Shown in pieces: positions 14,868 through 22,916 of a stretch of DNA of 23,218 nt. Position 1 is the stretch's first letter, and every line of letters begins with the position of its first letter. Under the pieces are notes generated by a model. It saw only the letters and a list, made by a program, of their open reading frames with translations. It was not told the origin of the DNA and did no database searches. The position numbers were made by a program, and so were the translations under genes. The DNA lies in NCBI GenBank assembly GCA_002432715.1, contig DJGJ01000048.1:11204-34421 (forward strand), written 5' to 3'. This DNA is from Sphaerochaeta sp. UBA5849 (GTDB lineage: Bacteria; Spirochaetota; Spirochaetia; Sphaerochaetales; Sphaerochaetaceae).

Positions 14868-16114
14868 TACGACTGCAAGAGCGCCTCTACAACGGAGTCT
14901 CTTCCTGCAAGGATGTCATCCACTGTCCTCTCTATGGCCAGGTCGGGCATCAGGGGACCCGCCTGATATTTTTTGTCCATCACAAAATACTTGGTTGAAT
15001 AGGATACAGGAATTTTGCTGTTCGGCAGACTGAAATTGCGGGTCTCCCCATAGTGGTTAAGACTGCCTCCACTCGGACCACCGACCAGTCGCGCATTCGT
15101 CCGTTTCTTAAAATGCATCGCATTCATCAGAGCCGAAGAAAACGTCCCCTCCCCGATCAACACATCAATGGAGAAACCTTGTTCGTCCTGCAAGGTGCCA
15201 AGCCCATCCACCAGCGGTTCAAGCAGGCGTGAATCCCCTCCGCTGTTGTAACGCAAGTCAACCATGACATGCTCAAACGATGAGGATTCGGCAAGAGCGA
15301 GGATCTCCTGGATGAAACCATCCAACGGATACTCATCATAGGACATGCATACATTGTACTGGACAAAGAGTGTATTGCTCTCTTCAAGCAACAGAGCCCG
15401 GTAGGGGGCATTGCTTGCCCCTGTCTCAGGATGTGATTGATACCACGTGGCAAAGCTCAGCATCCCATACTCGTTGGCCGAAACAGGCGTCAAGGAAATG
15501 GTATGCTCCTCATCAGTAGAGCGCTGCTTGACGGTAAGGCTTACCATCTGGGAAGGAGATGTCGCGATGCCTAGATATGCGTAGAGGTTCGTCAGATTGA
15601 GCTGCTGGGAGAGGTAGTATCGCAACCACACCTGGTTGTCATGACTGAACAGCGGTGAAGCAAGACGTTCCACTTCCTGCATGGGAATTGAATTGATGGC
15701 TATGACTTCACCGCCGAGCAACTCTGCATGATCTCGTTCGATGACGCTTACTCGCCAGGCTCCCTCTACGTAGGAGAACTGGGCGGGTATTGCCGACAGC
15801 TGTGCTACAAGCTCTTGGGTAAGTCCGACCGAAGTATGGGAATCCTTGGCCAAGGATGCCAATCGCCTGAGGGTAAAATAGAAATCCAAATCCCCCATCT
15901 TCCCTGTATCTTCCATTGCTGCTCGATAGGCTTTGCACAACTCTGCTTTCGAAGTCTCATGATAGAAATCAACATGGAGCTTTGGAAGCTGTTCATAGAG
16001 ATAGGTAATATCGGCCTGCTTGGGATTGCTGACTTTAAGGCCGGTGGTGCAGCTCCCAAGGAAGAACACGGCAGTGGCTACAAACACGAGTGTGACAAAA
16101 CGGGTATGTTTCAT
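14864..16114 (-). CDS. S41-type C-terminal-processing-protease-like lipoprotein
   Basis: This 416-residue predicted lipoprotein has a signal peptide ending in the lipobox FFLGSC (Cys22). A PDZ-like stretch (GGEVIAINSIPMQEVERL, residues 134-151) is followed by an S41 peptidase-like domain: VMVDLRYNSGGDSRLLEPL (283-301), GEGTFSSALMNAM (321-333, with the likely nucleophile Ser326 in TFSS) and LVGGPSGGSLNHYGETRNF (343-361). Such proteins cut or bind C-terminal ends of periplasmic proteins or peptides. I did not locate a convincing catalytic lysine, so activity is uncertain. No Shine-Dalgarno site precedes the ATG; a promoter ends 7 bases upstream, implying a leaderless message. It converges on the nucleoside operon. 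Confidence 0.8.
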   Translation of the reverse strand: MKHTRFVTLVFVATAVFFLGSCTTGLKVSNPKQADITYLYEQLPKLHVDFYHETSKAELCKAYRAAMEDTGKMGDLDFYFTLRRLASLAKDSHTSVGLTQELVAQLSAIPAQFSYVEGAWRVSVIERDHAELLGGEVIAINSIPMQEVERLASPLFSHDNQVWLRYYLSQQLNLTNLYAYLGIATSPSQMVSLTVKQRSTDEEHTISLTPVSANEYGMLSFATWYQSHPETGASNAPYRALLLEESNTLFVQYNVCMSYDEYPLDGFIQEILALAESSSFEHVMVDLRYNSGGDSRLLEPLVDGLGTLQDEQGFSIDVLIGEGTFSSALMNAMHFKKRTNARLVGGPSGGSLNHYGETRNFSLPNSKIPVSYSTKYFVMDKKYQAGPLMPDLAIERTVDDILAGRDSVVEALLQSY

Positions 16115-16121
16115 GGACAGG

Positions 16122-16150
16122 AGTATAGCATGAAAGTACTCATCGTTCAG
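16122..16150 (-). promoter_or_regulatory. Extended -10 promoter of the S41-like lipoprotein gene
   Basis: On the minus strand TGCTATACT forms an extended -10 element with the hexamer at 16127-16122, and a weak -35 (CTGAAC) lies 17 bases upstream. The hexamer ends only 7 bases before the ATG, which would place the transcript start at or beside the start codon. Confidence 0.5.
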
Positions 16151-16212
16151 TCATTTTGCTATGGCTAATCGAGCATTTTTCAGACAAATACACAAAGTAT
16201 TGCGCGCTGTCA

Positions 16213-16911
16213 TCATTCCATGTGTATAGTTGCTGCCACCTGCATCCCAAGCTCAGTGACGCGGATTACAGGACCCACTGCCAAGCTCAAACCCAGAGCA
16301 TCGCCTCCATCCTTGGTCACTTTCAGCCCGTTACGCAGAGTCTTGTTGTACCTCGCTCCATAGGGAATCGGCAGTATTGCTTGGATCACCCGCTCAACAG
16401 CCAAAAAGATTGCCCCAACAGTCATGGCTCCCACGGCAAAATCCTGCAATGGGTCTTCAAAGGAGGAAAAGCCTGCACTGAAGACCTGAATGAAAAACAG
16501 GTCGATCATAAAGGTCCCCAGACCGATGCCGATGGTGATAGCTGCAGTCCAATCGGCAATTTGCCCGAAGAGCTGACCGCCGAGGTCGCCTTGGAGCTTT
16601 GATCCGCTTCCAAATCCGGCCAACAAGTTCTTGAAAGCCGGCCAGGCTATCGATACTTGGGCTTGTTCATAGAGAGCCGACCGTTGCTCGAACGTCAATT
16701 GAGAAAAATCATGGTTCTTGAACGTTTTCTTCAAGGCTCCCAAGGTCGAGCCGCCAAGATACACACGCTCTCCATCAATCTCAACGGGTATGCCATCTTC
16801 AGTATTCAATGCATCCAACCCTGTACCTACCAACGATATCATGAGTGATTGGGCAGAGAGAGGCACAACCAACACAAGCAATACCACAAGCCAGATGATT
16901 AAACGCTTCAT
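16213..16911 (-). CDS. P13-family-like membrane protein
   Basis: This 232-residue exported protein probably belongs to the spirochaete P13 family, whose Borrelia members are outer-membrane channel proteins. ATG 16911 follows the ribosome site CAAGGAG and a signal peptide MKRLIIWLVVLLVLVVPLSA; a longer reading from 17046 has no support. Family-like features are NLLAGFGSGSKLQGDLGGQL near residue 94, two to three long hydrophobic helices after it (ITIGIGLGTFMIDLFFIQVF and VGAIFLAVERVIQAIL), and the closing PIPYGARYNKTLRNGLKV. The assignment is from memory of the pattern, not from a search. A plain bitopic membrane protein is the alternative. Confidence 0.6.
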   Translation of the reverse strand: MKRLIIWLVVLLVLVVPLSAQSLMISLVGTGLDALNTEDGIPVEIDGERVYLGGSTLGALKKTFKNHDFSQLTFEQRSALYEQAQVSIAWPAFKNLLAGFGSGSKLQGDLGGQLFGQIADWTAAITIGIGLGTFMIDLFFIQVFSAGFSSFEDPLQDFAVGAMTVGAIFLAVERVIQAILPIPYGARYNKTLRNGLKVTKDGGDALGLSLAVGPVIRVTELGMQVAATIHME

Positions 16912-16938
16912 TTCAAGACTCCTTGTTACATTTTTTGC

Positions 16939-16947
16939 ATTATAGCA
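16939..16947 (-). promoter_or_regulatory. Extended -10 element of the P13-like gene
   Basis: The minus strand reads TGCTATAAT, a perfect extended -10, about 28 bases upstream of the start codon at 16911. No good -35 is visible, which an extended -10 can tolerate. The ribosome site AAGGAG lies between it and the ATG. Confidence 0.6.
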
Positions 16948-17171
16948 TAGTTTTCCCTGTACCGGAGCTGGATGTAGTATATGCATCGCTTTGTAAATTC
17001 CCAGTAATTCAGTTTCCTTTTCAAATACGAAAATAAGGAGATTCATGCTTTTTTAATCTTGGATTTCCGCCATTCTTTCTTGACCATCAGCTATATTGGT
17101 TATACTGTCAGAACCAGCAAAGCCTGTTACAACCTATATACAAACATGTATTCCTTCTGCTTTGCCTGCTG

Positions 17172-17654
17172 TTGATGCTTCCAGACATTGCAATCTTCGC
17201 ATCCCCACCTGCTGCACAAAGTCTCACACTCGGTCTTGGAATCCATGACTCGATTGTCAAGGAACAAGCCAGTTCTCTGTATGCAACTCTGCAACTTGGA
17301 AGTCCTTCCTCTACGCTTGCCATCGGGTACCGTAATCGAGAATCGGTACAGGACATATCATTGAGAGCTGCCCGCTCTCTTTCCAATACCCTGGACCTGG
17401 TCTCCTACCTGCATTCTTCCTTGGGTACCGCCGACGCTGTACTGACGGATTTGGTGGTCGGGTATGAACAAGGTATCAGCATCAAGGGACTGTCGCTTTC
17501 CTATGCATATCAAGACCGTTTCAAGCTGGCTTTGTACAGTTCAACCAGCACGTTTTTCGAGTATGCCTGCCAGTCCATCAGCCCCATCGTAGGTTCCGAG
17601 CTTTCTTTTCCAATCGGTGATGAATTTCAAGCATATGCGGCTGTTTACCAATGA
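17172..17654 (+). pseudogene. Probable remnant of a secreted/outer-membrane protein
   Basis: The open frame of about 160 codons has no acceptable start: the usable TTG/ATG at 17172-17177 falls inside what looks like a signal peptide (HVFLLLCLLLMLPDIAIFA then SPPAAQ) whose beginning lies further upstream without an ATG. The rest alternates polar and hydrophobic residues (LYATLQLGSPSSTLAIGYRN, GISIKGLSLSYAYQDRFKLA), as beta-barrel strands do. It ends directly before the metallophosphoesterase fragments, so both probably belong to one decaying region. A real gene with an unusual start is the alternative. The family is unknown. Confidence 0.45.
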
Positions 17655-18148
17655 ACGGACATGCAGTGTTGGGCAATCATGATGTGCGTGCTGATGGGAG
17701 ACACGGGCAATGCCAGCTTGGGCAAAGTGCAGTTGGACAACCTGATGGATGCAGCAGCCTCCGATCCCAATCCCAAGGTTTTCTGTGGCCATGTTCCACT
17801 CTATGGTGGTCCTGATATGTTCTATTTTTCCTTGAAGGACCCCATGAGCGAGCACTTTTAGTCGATACCATGGTCAAAAACAAGGTCGGGCTCTACCTTG
17901 GCGGACATCTGCATCTCACCCACAAGGTGTACCGCTACACGGATACTACCCATGAGTTTGTTAGTGAATCATTTCATGGGCGCAATGATTTGTTTGAGAA
18001 TACCCTGCCTGTATGGTATGTGTTCACCTACGATGAGGTGGGCAACAGCATCACCATCGAGAGGTATGCTGTAGAGTGGATGGTACTATCAGCGAGTCAA
18101 CCGTATCGACACTGCCCCTCCCCTGATCTTTTGTCATTGCAAGAATAG
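17651..18148 (+). pseudogene. Frameshifted, 5'-truncated calcineurin-like metallophosphoesterase
   Basis: Three consecutive frames carry successive motifs of a metallophosphoesterase. The first has HAVLGNHDVRADG, with the metal-binding GNHD motif at 17672-17683. The second (17661-17861) has VQLDNLMDAAASDPNPKVFC then GHVPLYGG. The third (from about 17862) has VDTMVKNKVGLYLGGHLHLT, with the GHLH metal motif at 17903-17914, and runs to 18148. The N-terminal DxH and GDxxD motifs are absent. At least two frameshifts plus loss of the 5' end make this a pseudogene. Exported phosphatases or nucleotidases of this fold are common in spirochaetes; the original substrate is unknown. Confidence 0.8.
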
Positions 18149-18181
18149 GCGTGTAGGTATTGAAAGAACATTCAAATAGAG

Positions 18182-18211
18182 TACCGGTGCCTCCTCTTGA
18201 AAGCACCGGTA
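18182..18211 (-). terminator. Hairpin after the CoA-disulfide-reductase-like gene
   Basis: TACCGGTGC and GCACCGGTA form a perfect 9-base GC-rich stem with a 12-base loop, 13 bases past the stop of the minus-strand oxidoreductase gene. On that strand it is followed by CTCTATTTG, a weak T-rich tail. It probably terminates the operon or protects its 3' end. Confidence 0.55.
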
Positions 18212-18224
18212 GGTAAGAGAGTGT

Positions 18225-20231
18225 TCAGCGTCTGGCCATCATGTCATGCAGGCCGCCGCCGTTCTCCACGTTGGTGAAACCCATCTGCTTGAGCATGCGC
18301 ATACCGTAGCTGGAGCGGGCTCCCGAGGCGCAGTAGATGAGAATCTCACGATTCTTGTCCTCTATCGTCTCTGCCCACTCTGCAAGGCTGTCCAATCCTA
18401 CATTGATGGCGCCAGGGTACGCCCCCATGGCGAACTCCATCGGTGTTCGGACATCGAGGATGATCGGGCCATTCTCATCAGTTTCATGTGCACTTTCTGT
18501 ACCCAAGCCCTCTGAAGCATCTTCTTTTCTCTCATTGACGGACTTTCTCTCGGTTGGGAACAAGCCTACACTCAGGTGCTCAAACCCCACCGCCCGGGCT
18601 TGCCGCTCCAAGCTGAGGTACCCGCCGCTGAGATTGTACACTTTGTCGAATCCGGCTCCCTTGAGCATTCTGAGGGCGACATGTCCTTTTTGGCCGTCAT
18701 CGCTGATCAGCACAATGGCATGCTCCTTGGGTATGCGGTCAAGATTCTCCCGCAGGGCATTCTGGCTGAGGTTGTTCGAACCGCGAAGGTTTGCCTTTGC
18801 ATAGCTGATGGGATCGCGGAGGTCGATGGCAATCGGAGACTGTTCGAGTACAAACTGCTCAAATTCCTGGGCAAGGATGGATGGGCTGAAGCCTGTTTGC
18901 TTGTTGACGGCGGTGAAAGCGGCCATGTTCACCGGCCCGTTTGGCGAGTTGAACGGAGGGGCATAGGCAAGGTCCAATTCCGCAAGGTCGTCGATGGTCA
19001 GTCCACCAGCAATGGCTGTGGCCAGGACATCAATGCGCTTGTCCACACCCACCCGACCGCCAACCTGGGCTCCCAAGACCTTACCGGTGCTCTTGTCCCA
19101 GATGAGCATCAGACTTACTTTCTCCGATCCGGGGTAATATGCGGTGTGGCTGGCCTTGTGTACGACAACGGCATCCGCATCAAAACCGGCCTCCCTGGCT
19201 GCCTTGAGGCTGAGTCCGGTGGAACCTGCGGCAACTTCAAAGACTTTCACAATCGAGGTGCCCAAGGCTCCCTTGTAAACACGATTGCCTCCAAGGGCAT
19301 TTTCTGCAGCAATCCGGCCTTGCCTGTTGGCCGGCCCTGCCAGTGGCAACCGCACCAATTTGCCTGATACCGTCTGATGGATCTCCACCATGTCTCCAGC
19401 TGCATAGATGCTTGGATCGCTGGTACGCAGATGTTCGTCGACCATAAGTCCGCCACATGATCCCATTGCAAGGTTGGCATCCTTTGCTAGTTGCAAGGTA
19501 GGCTTAACGCCTACAGAAAGCAAGACAAAATCCGTATCTACGGCCGTTCCATCACTGAGTCGTACGCATGTATCCTCAACCGACTGCAACGATTTTCCCA
19601 ATTTGAGTTTTACACCATAGTCCTGCAGCTCTTTGGTAAGCATGCCTGCAAACTCACCTTCCAGGTTGGCCATGACCTGGCCTGCCATTTCCACCAAGGT
19701 TACGGCGACGCCGCGCTTGGTCAGAGCCTCGACCATCTCCAAGCCGATGAACCCACCGCCGACAACTACCGCCTTTTTAGGTTCTTTTTCGGTAATGTAG
19801 CGATCCATCCGATCCATGTCATCGAGGGTCCACAGCTGAAACACATGGCTCTTGTCCACACCGGGAAGCGGTGGGACGATGGGTTTGCCGCCTTGGGCGA
19901 GAATGAGCGAATCATAAGGAAATTGTTGTTTCTCATTGGTCTGCGTATTGCGGGCGACAACTACTTTATTCTCTCGATCGATGGAAAGTGCCTGGGTTTG
20001 TGTATGGACCTTGACCCGGTACTGATCATCGAAGGTCTCTTCACTTGCCAATATCAACGACGAACGGTAAGCGATGTCCCTTCCCAGGTAATAGGGAAGC
20101 CCGCAGTTTGCGAAAGAAACGTCAGCTCCAGCTTCCAACAAGGTAATATTGACATCGTTGTCCAGTCTTCGGGCTCTGGCGGCAGCGGTAGCTCCGGCAG
20201 CAACCCCGCCGATTATTAAAAGATTTTTCAT
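18225..20231 (-). CDS. CoA-disulfide/persulfide reductase-like flavoprotein with two rhodanese domains
   Basis: This 668-residue cytoplasmic enzyme has three parts. The FAD/NAD(P)H reductase core (about 1-445) shows the FAD motif LLIIGGVAAGATAAARARR, the single active Cys43 in SFANCGLPYY, the nucleotide motif AVVVGGGFIGLEMVEAL (154-170), FAD-binding YAAGDM, and YAPPFNSPNGP near 423. Rhodanese domain 1 (about 455-548) has ISDDGQKG where the catalytic cysteine loop should be, so it is inactive. Rhodanese domain 2 (about 585-665) keeps it, as YCASGARSS with Cys634. Characterised relatives (CoADR-RHD, Npsr) with one rhodanese reduce CoA disulfide, persulfide or polysulfide with NAD(P)H. A clear AGGAG site precedes the ATG, at the end of the lipoprotein gene, so the two form an operon. 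Confidence 0.9.
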   Translation of the reverse strand: MKNLLIIGGVAAGATAAARARRLDNDVNITLLEAGADVSFANCGLPYYLGRDIAYRSSLILASEETFDDQYRVKVHTQTQALSIDRENKVVVARNTQTNEKQQFPYDSLILAQGGKPIVPPLPGVDKSHVFQLWTLDDMDRMDRYITEKEPKKAVVVGGGFIGLEMVEALTKRGVAVTLVEMAGQVMANLEGEFAGMLTKELQDYGVKLKLGKSLQSVEDTCVRLSDGTAVDTDFVLLSVGVKPTLQLAKDANLAMGSCGGLMVDEHLRTSDPSIYAAGDMVEIHQTVSGKLVRLPLAGPANRQGRIAAENALGGNRVYKGALGTSIVKVFEVAAGSTGLSLKAAREAGFDADAVVVHKASHTAYYPGSEKVSLMLIWDKSTGKVLGAQVGGRVGVDKRIDVLATAIAGGLTIDDLAELDLAYAPPFNSPNGPVNMAAFTAVNKQTGFSPSILAQEFEQFVLEQSPIAIDLRDPISYAKANLRGSNNLSQNALRENLDRIPKEHAIVLISDDGQKGHVALRMLKGAGFDKVYNLSGGYLSLERQARAVGFEHLSVGLFPTERKSVNERKEDASEGLGTESAHETDENGPIILDVRTPMEFAMGAYPGAINVGLDSLAEWAETIEDKNREILIYCASGARSSYGMRMLKQMGFTNVENGGGLHDMMARR

Positions 20232-20873
20232 CTACTTCTCCTGTGGTAACGGGGAGAATATACCGTAATTATTTGCTAGTGACAAGTATTTATTATACGT
20301 ATTTCCGCCTCCCGCCAAAAGCAAGGGATGGAGATAGGGTTCGAACTGATCGGGGCGTCCGGCTGGACCGTCTCCCAGCCCATCATACACAATGGAGATG
20401 TAGCAATCCTCGGTATTGGCTTGCCCATCCACATAATCGTCCAGGTAATAGGAATTTTTGGTTTCTTTTCTGCTGTCCTCTATGACAAAGGTAAGTGTCC
20501 CGTTGGAGGCCCGGTGGAAATAGGGATACTTCCAGACGGTTTCTCCTGGTTTCTTGATGAGCACATCCCGTGCTTTGTAGCTGCCATAATCCTGACCATA
20601 CCAACGCAGTGAGAAATCAGCCATCTGGAACTCATAAAACACAACATCCACCAGTAACCCGTAATAGGTCATACCATACTCAGGAGAAACATCGATGCGT
20701 ATCGGCGTGATGGCCGATGCATCCCGTGAAGTGCTACGTACAGCAACGTCGTCATTTCCATCGGTAATAAAAATCTGCATCCCCTTCAGACTTCCGTAGT
20801 TGGCTTTATCACAACCGACCATGCACAGTACAACCATGCAAAGGATGACTGGCAGAAAGGAACTTCGTTTCAT
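20232..20873 (-). CDS. Small lipoprotein of unknown function
   Basis: This 213-residue predicted lipoprotein has the signal peptide MKRSSFLPVILCMVVLCMVG followed by Cys21 as the lipidation site. The mature part contains many aromatic residues (SPEYGMTYYGLLVDVVFYEF, ADFSLRWYGQDYGSY) and acidic patches, and reads like a beta-rich domain. I do not recognise the family. Its stop codon abuts the start of the CoA-disulfide-reductase-like gene, so the two are cotranscribed. The ribosome site before its ATG is weak (CAGGCGCCT). A possible -35, TTGACC, lies about 85 bases upstream, without a convincing -10. Confidence 0.75.
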   Translation of the reverse strand: MKRSSFLPVILCMVVLCMVGCDKANYGSLKGMQIFITDGNDDVAVRSTSRDASAITPIRIDVSPEYGMTYYGLLVDVVFYEFQMADFSLRWYGQDYGSYKARDVLIKKPGETVWKYPYFHRASNGTLTFVIEDSRKETKNSYYLDDYVDGQANTEDCYISIVYDGLGDGPAGRPDQFEPYLHPLLLAGGGNTYNKYLSLANNYGIFSPLPQEK

Positions 20874-21076
20874 AGGCGCCTGTGCTTGTATGGTACTCGT
20901 AGCTGGACAGCGCTTGCCAATGGGTATTTTCCCCTAATCATCTAGGTAATTCCACCTATTTCGGTCAATGTACGATGGTTGCTCGGCTTGGACTTGAAGA
21001 ACGTACCGGCTTACTATGCTTTCTGTAGAGGGATTATGAAAAGCTAAAGATCGGTGTTCCCCTGTACGCCGCATAA

Positions 21077-21433
21077 ACAGTCCCTCATTCCATCACCACG
21101 CAGAAATACACCATCGAAAGCTGCGAGGGCTATCAACTGCCAATTGAACTGCTCAGTCCAAGCCACATTACGCAGAAGGCGCCTTGCATCCTCTACCTTC
21201 CAGGCACCTTCCATTGAAGATCTTCCCCAAGCCTACATTGAGGCCAGTGAGTTTGATTGCCTGCGTGATGAAGCAATTGAATATGAAAACACCTGCAGCA
21301 GACAGGTGTAAAGGTAATGCTTATCCAAACCAAAGGGACGGTACACGGCTTTGAGCTCAACTTGAAGAGTGCATACACCCAAGAAATCATCAGACAGAGA
21401 ATTGCCAATATGAAGGAACAATTTTCTAAATAA
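21077..21433 (+). pseudogene. Deleted, frameshifted alpha/beta-hydrolase (esterase/lipase type)
   Basis: Three frames hold the two ends of one hydrolase. The N-terminal part, TQKYTIESCEGYQLPIELLS then KAPCILYLPGTFH, stops at the strand that normally leads into the oxyanion HGG motif. The sequence then jumps to the C-terminal block DLPQAYIEASEFDCLRDEA, typical of the family's catalytic-Asp region. One base is lost after IEYE, and the remaining frame reads TGVKVMLIQTKGTVHGFELN, with the catalytic His in VHGFEL, ending MKEQFSK. The whole middle, including the GDSAGG nucleophile elbow, is deleted. It cannot be functional. Confidence 0.75.
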
Positions 21434-21506
21434 ACCGGCAATATTTTCAGTCTGTGTCGTCAACCTGTTACTTCACGACCCAAAGAGGTAATCCAATAAA
21501 GTCCGA

Positions 21507-22424
21507 CTATCCATAAAACGACGATGCGAGCATCACCATGAGTATGGAGATGAGCGTATCCAATGAGAGGGTATTGTCCACATAATCGGCATTTACCGGG
21601 TCGTTGGGACGCATGTAGATGGTAACAACGAACGGCGGCGGAGTGAGAAACATCACAAGCAATGCATAACGGTAGATGCTCTGCATGCCCAGAACCTGGT
21701 CGATCAGGAAGTGGTTGATCAACAGAGCCAAAGCCAGCAGTACAACCTTTCGGACCGCGATGGTTTTCAGTGACCATGCCAGGCCTTCTTTTTTGATATG
21801 AATTCCGTACCCTATGGAGAGGGCTATGAGCGGCGTGGTCAAACCGGCAAGCAGGGAGATTCCCTCGTTGAGGGCAGTCCATATTGGATGAGGAGAAAAC
21901 CACTTACCTACGATACTGATGACGATGCCACCGAAGATCGCCAGGATCACCGGGGAGGTAATGAACTGACGAAGCAGCACTTTGGCTGTCGGCTTTCCAT
22001 CCCGCTCGCGAATCAAGAGTGCCATAAGCACAAAGAATACAAACAATACCTGTCCCAGATCGATGAGTGCCATTTTCCCCAAGTGCTCGCTTCCATAGGC
22101 GCTTAGAAACAAGGCATACCCCAACATCCCCATCTCGAACCCTCCAAGGAGCAGAGGGAAATAGGGCGTGTCCATGTGAAGGGGTTTTGCAAGGAGTTTA
22201 CCCAACAAGACCATGAGAAGGCAGACAAAGAATATTGTTACTACCAGAAGGAGGTACCTGCCCTCGATTTCCATCGTTGAGAACGCCTGGAACAGGAGAG
22301 CGGGAAGCGCGAGATCGGAAACGATCCGCTTGGCTCCTGCAACCGAAGTCTGTGTCAGCGTACTTCCTTTCTGTAACAGAAACCCAAGTATGAAGAGCAT
22401 GAGGACTGGGAGTATTGAATACAT
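21507..22424 (-). CDS. AEC-family (auxin efflux carrier-like) permease
   Basis: This 305-residue inner-membrane protein is at the normal length for bacterial AEC transporters, which export or exchange organic acids such as malate. About ten hydrophobic segments are visible in two groups of five around a short central charged loop (IRERDGKPTAKVLLRQF). Typical features are the opening PVLMLFILGFLLQKG, VSDLALPALLFQAF in helix 2, and TPLIALSIGYGI in the second half. The start at 22424 has GGCAGGAT a few bases upstream. Neighbours are a pseudogene and a tRNA, so context gives no substrate. Confidence 0.85.
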   Translation of the reverse strand: MYSILPVLMLFILGFLLQKGSTLTQTSVAGAKRIVSDLALPALLFQAFSTMEIEGRYLLLVVTIFFVCLLMVLLGKLLAKPLHMDTPYFPLLLGGFEMGMLGYALFLSAYGSEHLGKMALIDLGQVLFVFFVLMALLIRERDGKPTAKVLLRQFITSPVILAIFGGIVISIVGKWFSPHPIWTALNEGISLLAGLTTPLIALSIGYGIHIKKEGLAWSLKTIAVRKVVLLALALLINHFLIDQVLGMQSIYRYALLVMFLTPPPFVVTIYMRPNDPVNADYVDNTLSLDTLISILMVMLASSFYG

Positions 22425-22445
22425 ACATATCCTGCCGTTTGAAAT

Positions 22446-22462
22446 GGTATTCCTACGATACC
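22446..22462. promoter_or_regulatory. Inverted repeat upstream of the AEC permease gene
   Basis: GGTAT and ATACC arms separated by 7 bases lie 22 bases upstream of the permease start, where an operator or leader hairpin could act. No clear promoter hexamers accompany it. Apart from this repeat and the tRNA promoter further on, I see nothing convincing in the 300 bases between the permease start and the tRNA. Confidence 0.25.
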
Positions 22463-22684
22463 ACGCTTAATCAGTGGATGCAAGAACAGCTGGTTATTAC
22501 GTATACTATTGCTCACATGCTACAGGAACAGCCCTGCACGGTTGCTGTTTTCGGGAAAGCACTCCTGTGAATACCAAATAGCAAAGGCTGTGGGAAGATA
22601 AAAATACCTTACCGTTTCCAAGAAGAGCATATTGGCTTGTATGATAGTTTTTCGACCGTTGCTTGAAAATGTGCAAATCAGTAC

Positions 22685-22713
22685 TGGACAGCCCCAAAAG
22701 ATTTCCGTATTAT
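22685..22713 (+). promoter_or_regulatory. Promoter of the tRNA-Val gene
   Basis: TGGACA (22685-22690), a 17-base spacer and TATTAT (22708-22713) give close matches to both sigma-70 hexamers. The -10 ends 14 bases before the tRNA, the right distance for a short 5' leader. Confidence 0.75.
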
Positions 22714-22727
22714 TGTCAGAGTAACTC

Positions 22728-22799
22728 GGGCGCGTAACTCAGCGGGAGAGTGCTACCTTCACACGGTAGAAGTCGTTGGTTCAAACCCAATCGCGCCCA
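22728..22799 (+). tRNA. tRNA-Val (anticodon CAC)
   Basis: A full cloverleaf can be drawn: acceptor stem GGGCGCG with CGCGCCC, D-arm ACTC...GAGT, anticodon stem CTACC/GGTAG enclosing TTCACAC (anticodon CAC, reading GUG), a T-arm with the TTCAAAC loop, and discriminator A at 22799. The 3' CCA is not encoded. It has its own promoter and terminator, so it is a single-gene unit. Confidence 0.95.
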
Positions 22800-22802
22800 A
22801 CA

Positions 22803-22843
22803 GGCAACTGACTACTTAATAAGAAGTTAGTTGCCGTTTTTTT
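22803..22843 (+). terminator. Rho-independent terminator of tRNA-Val
   Basis: GGCAACTGACT and AGTTAGTTGCC form an 11-base stem (one G-U pair) around an 11-base loop, followed after one G by seven T residues. It starts 4 bases after the tRNA and is a textbook intrinsic terminator. Confidence 0.9.
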
Positions 22844-22916
22844 ACCAAATTTTCAACTATGAAAGAGTGGGCTCTACTTTATTCTCAACTTTTTAATGCT
22901 TTAGGAGGAAACAAGC

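Noticed and set aside
18576..19367. Plus-strand open frame of 263 codons opposite the reductase gene
   Set aside because: Shadow of the CoA-disulfide-reductase-like gene, whose motifs are all on the minus strand.
22506..22697. Minus-strand open frame of 63 codons beside the tRNA
   Set aside because: No ribosome site or recognisable content, and it overlaps the tRNA promoter.
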